Assembly: GCF_017876655.1 (NCBI RefSeq) | Contig: NZ_JAGIOK010000001.1 | Location: 2,666,001 to 2,730,000, forward strand | DNA: 64,000 bases | Reading direction: 5' to 3' | Source of the DNA: Microbacterium imperiale | GTDB lineage: Bacteria > Actinomycetota > Actinomycetes > Actinomycetales > Microbacteriaceae | Program-made: the position numbers and the translations under genes | The notes under the pieces: generated by a model | What the model saw: the letters and a program-made list of their open reading frames with translations, nothing else | The model's database searches: none | What the model was told of the DNA's origin: nothing | Shown here: positions 59,301 through 64,000 of the stretch, in pieces | Numbering within the stretch: the stretch's first letter is position 1 | How the letters are laid out: every line of letters starts with the position of its first letter

Positions 59301-60992
59301 CTATCGAGCCGAGCGAGAGCCGTCGGCCGGCTCGTCGGCCTGCGTCGCCACGGTGCCGGTGGCGGTGAGCGAGTTCATGCCCTCGGTCACCGAGACCGTC
59401 GCGAAGTCGGCCTCGGACGCCTGCAGGCGCTCGCTCGTCGTCATGGTGTTCAGCGGCTTGTTGGGCAGGAACACGATCGCGAGCAGGCTGAGGACGGCGA
59501 ACGGGACGGCGATGAGGAAGGACCGCGAGATGCCGGTCGCGTAGATGTCCTCGAACACGACGCGCAGCGCCTCGGGCATCGCCGACACCTGGGGCAGCGT
59601 GCCCGACTGCAGCTGCGCCGCCCAGGTCTGCGCCTGGTCGCCGAGCGACAGCAGGGCGGCCTGGATGTCGGCGGTGCGGTCGCTGACGAGCGTCGTGACC
59701 TGCGATGCCAGCGCGGCGCCCATGACCGAGACGCCGATCGTTCCGCCGAGGCTCCGGAAGAACGTGACGCCGGAGCTCGCGACGCCGATCTCGGTCGGAC
59801 GCGACGTGTTCTGGACGACGAGCACGAGGTTCTGCATCGTCATGCCGATACCGGCGCCGAGCATGGCCATGTAGATGGACACGAGCGTGAAATCGGTGTC
59901 GTAGTGGATCGTCGACAGCAGGCTCGACCCGCCGATCAGGAGGATGGCGCCGACGATGAGGAACGACTTCCAGCGACCCGTGCGGGTGATGAGGGCGCCG
60001 ACGCCGATGGATGCCACGAGCAGTCCCGCGATCATCGGGATGGTCATGAGGCCCGCCTCGGTCGGGGTCGCGCCGCGCGCCAGCTGCATGTACTGGCTGA
60101 GGAAGACCGACGCGCCGAACATCGCGATGCCGGTGGCGATCGAGGCGATGACCGACAGCGTGAAGGTCAGGTTGCGGAAGAGCGTGAGGGGAACGAGCGG
60201 CTCGCGCACCTTGAGCTCGGTGACGACGAACAGGATGGCGCCGATGACGGCACCGCCGACCATGAGCAGCGTCTCGATGCTCATCCACTCGAACGAGTCG
60301 CCGGCGAGCGTCACCCAGATCAGCAGCAGCGACACGGAGGCCGACAGCAGGACGATGCCGAGGTAGTCGATGCGCGTCTGCTTGCGGGGATGCGCGGGGA
60401 TGTGGAGCGTCTGCTGCACCATCACCAGGGCGGCGACGGCGACCGGCAGTGCGACGAAGAAGTTCCAGCGCCATCCCCAGGCGTCGGTGATGACACCACC
60501 GAGGAGCGGACCGCCGATCGTCGCGACCGCCATCACGGCGCCGAACAGACCCATGTACCGGCCGCGCTCGCGCGGGCTGATGATGTCGGCCATGAGAACC
60601 TGGCTGAGCGCCGCGAGACCGCCCGCGCCGATGCCCTGAACGGCACGGAACGCGATGAGCATCTCGGGGGTCTGCGAGAAGCCCGCGGCGGCGGTCGCCA
60701 GCACGAAGATGACGATCGCCAGCTGGTAGAGGACCTTGCGGTTGGTGAGGTCGGCGAGCTTGCCCCAGATGGGGGTCGAGATCGCCGTTGTCAGCAGGGT
60801 CGCCGTGACGACCCAGGTGAACGCGGTCTGCGTGCCCTCGAGGTCGTGGATGATGACCGGCAGCGACGTCGAGACGACGGTCGAGGCCAGCATCGACACG
60901 AACATGCCGAGGAGCAGACCCGAGAGGGCTTCGAGCACGCCGCGACGCGACATGCTCTTCCCCTCGTGGTGGGTGGATGCGGGAGCGGACAT
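59301..60992 (-). CDS. MFS transporter, DHA2 family (EmrB/QacA type)
   Basis: A 563-residue drug exporter with 14 predicted helices. Motif A is GKLADLTNRKVLYQ, motif C-like glycines are in GAVMAVATIGGPLLGGVI, and DIISPRERGRYMGLFGAV follows helix 4. A loop of about 60 residues before the last helix (AALASQVTTLVSDRTADIQ on) is typical of 14-helix members. AGGAGG precedes the ATG. Its promoter region carries three copies of GTTGA-N6-TCAAC, and the MarR gene follows. Substrates are probably lipophilic drugs. Confidence 0.93.
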   Translation of the reverse strand: MSAPASTHHEGKSMSRRGVLEALSGLLLGMFVSMLASTVVSTSLPVIIHDLEGTQTAFTWVVTATLLTTAISTPIWGKLADLTNRKVLYQLAIVIFVLATAAAGFSQTPEMLIAFRAVQGIGAGGLAALSQVLMADIISPRERGRYMGLFGAVMAVATIGGPLLGGVITDAWGWRWNFFVALPVAVAALVMVQQTLHIPAHPRKQTRIDYLGIVLLSASVSLLLIWVTLAGDSFEWMSIETLLMVGGAVIGAILFVVTELKVREPLVPLTLFRNLTFTLSVIASIATGIAMFGASVFLSQYMQLARGATPTEAGLMTIPMIAGLLVASIGVGALITRTGRWKSFLIVGAILLIGGSSLLSTIHYDTDFTLVSIYMAMLGAGIGMTMQNLVLVVQNTSRPTEIGVASSGVTFFRSLGGTIGVSVMGAALASQVTTLVSDRTADIQAALLSLGDQAQTWAAQLQSGTLPQVSAMPEALRVVFEDIYATGISRSFLIAVPFAVLSLLAIVFLPNKPLNTMTTSERLQASEADFATVSVTEGMNSLTATGTVATQADEPADGSRSAR

Positions 60993-61081
60993 GGGTCCTC
61001 CTGGAGATCGGACGGACGCGGCGGCGCTGGCGCGGGATCGTCGTGGGACGGATTCTTCGATAGCCGGTGACGGCGTAACTG

Positions 61082-61143
61082 GTTGATCAAAGTCAACCGT
61101 TGAGATTGGTCAACTATATGGTCAATCGTTGAGGTGCGTCAAC
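61082..61143. promoter_or_regulatory. Triple operator GTTGA-N6-TCAAC with MFS promoter
   Basis: Three perfect 16-bp inverted repeats lie at 61082-61097, 61099-61114 and 61128-61143. On the minus strand, TTGACG (61142-61137) and TATAGT (61118-61113) are 18 bases apart, a good promoter for the MFS-marR genes. Site 3 covers the -35 and site 2 the -10. The MarR protein encoded downstream is the likely ligand. The RNA ligase-like gene is divergent from here and may be co-regulated. Confidence 0.82.
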
Positions 61144-61181
61144 TATTCCCGACAGTGCCCGTGGACCGTCAGGATGGAGAC

Positions 61182-61694
61182 ATGTTCAGCGTGGAGTTGC
61201 TTCCGAGCGACGACGTCGACGCCGCCGTGCGCGACGATTGGCAGCGACTCATCGATGCCGGCCTGCCGAGCGCCGGCCGGCATCCGTCCGAGACGAATCG
61301 CCCGCACGTGACCGTGGCAGTGCGCGATGACCTGCCCGATGGCGCCGTCAGCCGCCTCGCCGTGCTGGGCGAGCGCCTGCCGCCGGTGTGCCGACTCGGG
61401 GGAGCAGTGGTGTTCCCGGCGCGCGACCGGTTCGTGCTGGCTCGCCCGATCGTGATGACGGCCGCCCTGATGCGCTTCCACGCGGACGTGGTCGGCCTCA
61501 TCGGGGCACCGCCCGAGGACTACGCGGTCACGGCGCAGGACCGCTGGACGCCACACGTCACGCTCGCGCGGCGGATGACGTCGGAGCAGGTCGGCCAGGC
61601 GCTGGCGGTCGTCGGTGCGGCATCCCTCGACGGTCGGTTCTCGGGCCTGCGACTCTGGGATGCCGAGCAGAAGCTCGTCACCGTGCTGCGCTGA
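61182..61694 (+). CDS. 2'-5' RNA ligase/phosphoesterase family protein (2H superfamily)
   Basis: A 170-residue protein with both catalytic 2H motifs: HVT with His42 (RPHVTVAV) and HVT with His125 (WTPHVTLARRM). Family members hydrolyse or ligate 2',5' or cyclic phosphate bonds in RNA or nucleotides; the activity here is unknown. It has no membrane segment. The ATG at 61182 has GGATGGAGA upstream; an in-frame ATG at 61134 would start inside the operator and is unlikely. It is divergent from the MFS gene. Confidence 0.88.
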   Translation: MFSVELLPSDDVDAAVRDDWQRLIDAGLPSAGRHPSETNRPHVTVAVRDDLPDGAVSRLAVLGERLPPVCRLGGAVVFPARDRFVLARPIVMTAALMRFHADVVGLIGAPPEDYAVTAQDRWTPHVTLARRMTSEQVGQALAVVGAASLDGRFSGLRLWDAEQKLVTVLR

Positions 61695-61724
61695 CCGTGC
61701 CGTCCGGGCGCACGATCGGGGTGG

Positions 61725-62384
61725 TCAGTCCGCGAGGGCGAGCGCGCGGAACGGCTCGCGCGGCGCTGCAGCCGGGACGCGCGGCGCTTCGGCGGCCCGG
61801 CGCTGCATCGTGCGCCGGTACAGCTCGTCGATCAGCTCGGTGGCGAGGTTCACCAGCAGGCGGATCTCGCGCTCGTCGCGATCGACCCAGGCGCAGCGGG
61901 GCTCGTCGTCGATCGGGACGAACCCGTCGTGCTGCTCCCACACCACGAGCGTCCGCTCGGCGCCGAGGACGTGCTGCTGCCACCAGACCTGACGCAGGTA
62001 GGTGCGGGGGATCGAGCGCCAGCTCTTGTTCGTGGTCTTGATCTCGGCCAGGACGACGCGGCCGTCGGCATCGAGGCCGACGCCGTCGGGCGTGGCGAGG
62101 TGCCGCTTCTCGACGACGGCGTGGAAGAGCGCCGACGAGGGTTGGATGCCGTGCGTCGCGGCGACCCACGCGGCGATCTCGGGCTCGCGGCGCCGGCCGT
62201 GGTCGGTGTAGGCGTTGCCCGAGAAGCCCGAGCCCATGAGCTTCGCGTCGGCGGCGCGGGCGATCGCCTTCGGGCTCGTCAGGGCCGCGACGTCCGTCGC
62301 TGTGATGCCGCGCGAGCGCGCCCGGATCCACGCGACGCGGTCGCGGGAGTCCGCGACGATGCGAGCAGCGAGTTCGGGATTCAC
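61725..62384 (-). CDS. YqaJ family recombinase/exonuclease
   Basis: A 219-residue PD-(D/E)XK nuclease. Active-site residues are visible: Glu67 or Glu69 in RRREPEIAAW, Asp100 in LATPDGVGLD, and Glu114/Lys116 in LAEIKTTNKSW. YqaJ/lambda exonuclease proteins are usually phage-borne and pair with an annealing protein, but no phage genes or annealase lie nearby. It may be a domesticated housekeeping copy. The GTG at 62384 is chosen because TAGGGT lies seven bases before it and the sequence from there matches the family start. Confidence 0.85.
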   Translation of the reverse strand: MNPELAARIVADSRDRVAWIRARSRGITATDVAALTSPKAIARAADAKLMGSGFSGNAYTDHGRRREPEIAAWVAATHGIQPSSALFHAVVEKRHLATPDGVGLDADGRVVLAEIKTTNKSWRSIPRTYLRQVWWQQHVLGAERTLVVWEQHDGFVPIDDEPRCAWVDRDEREIRLLVNLATELIDELYRRTMQRRAAEAPRVPAAAPREPFRALALAD

Positions 62385-62391
62385 GTCCTCG

Positions 62392-62397
62392 ACCCTA
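62392..62397 (-). promoter_or_regulatory. Putative leaderless -10 element of the yqaJ-like gene
   Basis: TAGGGT on the minus strand lies seven bases before the GTG at 62384. Confidence 0.45.
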
Positions 62398-62410
62398 ACC
62401 CGGGTCGAAG

Positions 62411-63061
62411 TCACATTCGGCGGAACGCGCCGCGGATGCGTGTCCACAGCGGGTCCGCCTCCGCGGCAGCGTTCACCAATCGCATGACACCGCCCATGAG
62501 GCAGACCGCGACAGCCGCGAGGAGGACTCCTGCGACGAGGGATCCGGGAACGAGGTTCGGCGAGCCGGCAGGCGTGGGATACGCGACGACGGACAGGGCG
62601 AGAATCGCGGCGAGTCCGGTGAGGGCCGATGCGGCGATGCGGGCGAGGACCGGCGGCTCGAGGTTCACTGTGCGGGCCGTCACCCACCCGCCGGCCGTAG
62701 GTCGCGCCGATCCGTTACGGAAGCGCTCTCGAGTCCACCAGCCCAGGGCGCGCAGCAGGCGCCGTCCCGAGACGTGCAGCGCGACGAGGACCCCGAGACC
62801 CGAGAGGCCGACCGGAACACCGATCGCCGCGAGGATGACGTCGGACGGCATCAGCCGGGCGCCGCTGGCGGGGATCATGACGGTAGCGAGCACCCCGAAC
62901 AGCGCGAGGGCGAGTCCGAGGAGTCCCACGAGCAGCCGGGACCAACGCCGGTAGTCGTCACCCAGGACGCGGACGGGGTTCACCTCCAGCGACGACTCCG
63001 GCCGGTCCGACGGAACGCGCAGCACGGACGCCGAGCTCGACTGGACGAAACCAAAGGTCAT
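62411..63061 (-). CDS. Membrane protein of unknown function
   Basis: A 216-residue protein with four likely helices (LLVGLLGLALALFGVLATVMI, VILAAIGVPVGLSGLGVLVAL, IAASALTGLAAILALSVVAY, SLVAGVLLAAVAVCLMGGVM) and cytoplasmic basic ends. I do not recognise a family. The ATG at 63061 gives MTFGFVQSSSASVL, and a CAGAAT hexamer lies seven bases before it. It reads away from rplJ and its leader. Confidence 0.7.
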   Translation of the reverse strand: MTFGFVQSSSASVLRVPSDRPESSLEVNPVRVLGDDYRRWSRLLVGLLGLALALFGVLATVMIPASGARLMPSDVILAAIGVPVGLSGLGVLVALHVSGRRLLRALGWWTRERFRNGSARPTAGGWVTARTVNLEPPVLARIAASALTGLAAILALSVVAYPTPAGSPNLVPGSLVAGVLLAAVAVCLMGGVMRLVNAAAEADPLWTRIRGAFRRM

Positions 63062-63169
63062 GCCGTCGATTCTGAGGGCAGCTCGTCGATCGGCCGAACG
63101 GGTTTCCTCCCGTCGGGCAGGATGCGCGTGGTCGTGAGCGCGAACGCCGTGTGCAGGGCCAGGGCGGAT

Positions 63170-63198
63170 TTGTCGGGTGCTCAGGGGTGGGGTATGGT
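63170..63198 (+). promoter_or_regulatory. Promoter of rplJ-rplL
   Basis: TTGTCG (63170-63175) and TATGGT (63193-63198) are 17 bases apart, a strong actinobacterial promoter. It drives a leader of about 205 bases before rplJ. Confidence 0.7.
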
Positions 63199-63204
63199 GA
63201 GGGG

Positions 63205-63410
63205 TAAGCCAAAGACCGCTGGTCATCGGTGTGCGCGTGAGCGCACTCGTGATCGAAGCTCTGCACTGCAGGGGCCCGCGCAGGTGACACTGAACTTCTC
63301 CTTCGGGAACCGAGCTCCGTGCCTCTGCGCCGGAGCTTTTGTCATGTCTGAGCTGGTCGAGGCCGGCGCTCCGCCACCGCGGCGCGTCAGGCACACATCA
63401 AGGAGTGACC
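63205..63410 (+). promoter_or_regulatory. Ribosomal L10 leader with attenuator-like hairpin
   Basis: The untranslated leader of rplJ contains several complementary segments and a final hairpin AGCTCCG (63313-63319) with CGGAGCT (63331-63337), followed by TTT. L10(L12)4 binds such leaders and represses translation or causes early termination in Gram-positives. The identification is by position and structure, not by covariance search. GGAG lies before the rplJ ATG. Confidence 0.7.
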
Positions 63411-63899
63411 ATGGTGCAGAAGGACGCATCGGTCGCCGAGCTCACGAAGTCATTCGAGGACTCGACTGCCGTTCTGCTGACCGAGTACCGCGGTCTGACG
63501 GTCGCCCAGCTCAAGCAGCTGCGCAACGACATCCGTCAGGACGCGAACTACGCCGTGGTGAAGAACACGCTGACCAAGATCGCCGCGAACAACGCGGGGA
63601 TCACGTCGCTCGACGAGGACCTCAAGGGCCCCTCGGCTGTGGCGTTCGTGCACGGCGACTTCGTCGCCACCGCCAAGGCTCTGCGTGACTTCGCCAAGGC
63701 CAACCCGCTCCTCGTCATCAAGGGCGGCATCTTCGAGGGCAACGCCCTCACCGCCGACGAGGTCAACAAGTACGCCTCGCTCGAGAGCCGCGAGGTTCTG
63801 CTGGCCAAGGCCGCGGGCATGATGAAGGCGACGATGGGCAAGGCTGCCGCCACCATCGACGCGCTTCGCGAAAAGCTGGAGACCGCCGACGCCGCGTGA
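63411..63899 (+). CDS. rplJ: 50S ribosomal protein L10
   Basis: A 162-residue L10 of normal length. It contains [28 protein letters not shown] and [17 protein letters not shown] in the rRNA-binding domain (shown in pieces), and a C-terminal helix that binds L7/L12 dimers. It forms the stalk base. AAGGAG lies eight bases before the ATG. rplL follows after 48 bases. Confidence 0.98.
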   Translation: MVQKDASVAELTKSFEDSTAVLLTEYRGLTVAQLKQLRNDIRQDANYAVVKNTLTKIAANNAGITSLDEDLKGPSAVAFVHGDFVATAKALRDFAKANPLLVIKGGIFEGNALTADEVNKYASLESREVLLAKAAGMMKATMGKAAATIDALREKLETADAA

Positions 63900-63947
63900 G
63901 CGACAGGCGAGCTCTTACACCAACCCCATCTATCTAGGAGATACATC

Positions 63948-64000
63948 ATGGCGAAGCTTTCCACCGAGGAGCTGCTCGAGCAGTTCGCCGGCCTGACCCT
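63948..64000 (+). CDS. rplL: 50S ribosomal protein L7/L12, 3'-truncated by the window end
   Basis: The first 17 codons read MAKLSTEELLEQFAGLT, the N-terminal dimerisation helix of L7/L12. AGGAG lies nine bases before the ATG, and rplJ is directly upstream. The rest of the gene lies outside the window. Confidence 0.95.
   Translation, partial: MAKLSTEELLEQFAGLT

Overview
The window is a strongly GC-rich actinobacterial chromosome segment. Third codon positions are almost all G or C, GTG starts and 4-bp ATGA/GTGA overlaps are common, and several tRNAs and ribosomal protein genes are present. Gene content (YajQ, DUF222-HNH endonuclease, DUF2510 protein, MaoC pair upstream of murB, tRNA-Trp-secE-nusG-rplKA) suggests a Microbacteriaceae member, most likely Microbacterium or a close relative. 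That assignment is inferred from gene content and style, not from a database search.

Layout. 1-4571: end of a sugar ABC importer (permease, ATPase), a hydrolase, a lipoprotein, YajQ, an FBP-type zinc-finger protein and tRNA-Tyr. 4579-9517: a compact class III lanthipeptide locus, all on the minus strand: sensor kinase, response regulator, LanKC synthetase and a 38-residue precursor gene (4637-4753) three bases after lanKC. 9633-16126: membrane protein, inositol-monophosphatase-like enzyme, M23 peptidase, tRNA-Thr, tRNA-Met, a gene-poor stretch, a CYP152-type P450 and a DUF368 membrane protein. 16127-21827: GH15/SMP-30/SDR cluster, the ohrR-ohr peroxide pair and a small alarmone synthetase. 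21967-25739: heterodimeric ABC exporter. 25782-30818: DUF2510 protein, TauE/SafE permease, MaoC dehydratase pair, murB and an aspartate aminotransferase.

30914-51461 looks like accessory DNA set between the aminotransferase and tRNA-Trp/secE. It holds an ABC-2 exporter with its own two-component system, a phosphonate-type importer with an RpiR regulator, and a putrescine/GABA catabolic island (pucR-like regulator, gabT, amine oxidase, Usp, APC permease, two aldehyde dehydrogenases). This last group can carry putrescine to succinate. 51706-54630 holds tRNA-Trp, secE, nusG, rplK and rplA. A second accessory block (54683-63061) carries nitronate monooxygenase, acylphosphatase, lysE/lysG, an MDR oxidoreductase, an MFS-MarR efflux pair under a triple palindromic operator, an RNA ligase-like protein and a YqaJ nuclease. 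rplJ and the start of rplL, with an L10-type leader, end the window.

Most notable: (i) the lanthipeptide precursor with two Ser-x2-Ser-xn-Cys motifs and no adjacent exporter; (ii) palindromes built on a CCGAAYGG core next to both NarL-type regulator cassettes, plus a third copy in a gene-poor region; (iii) three copies of GTTGA-N6-TCAAC over the MFS promoter; (iv) a repeated leaderless-promoter layout, TAnnnT placed 6-7 bases before the start codon, at twelve genes.
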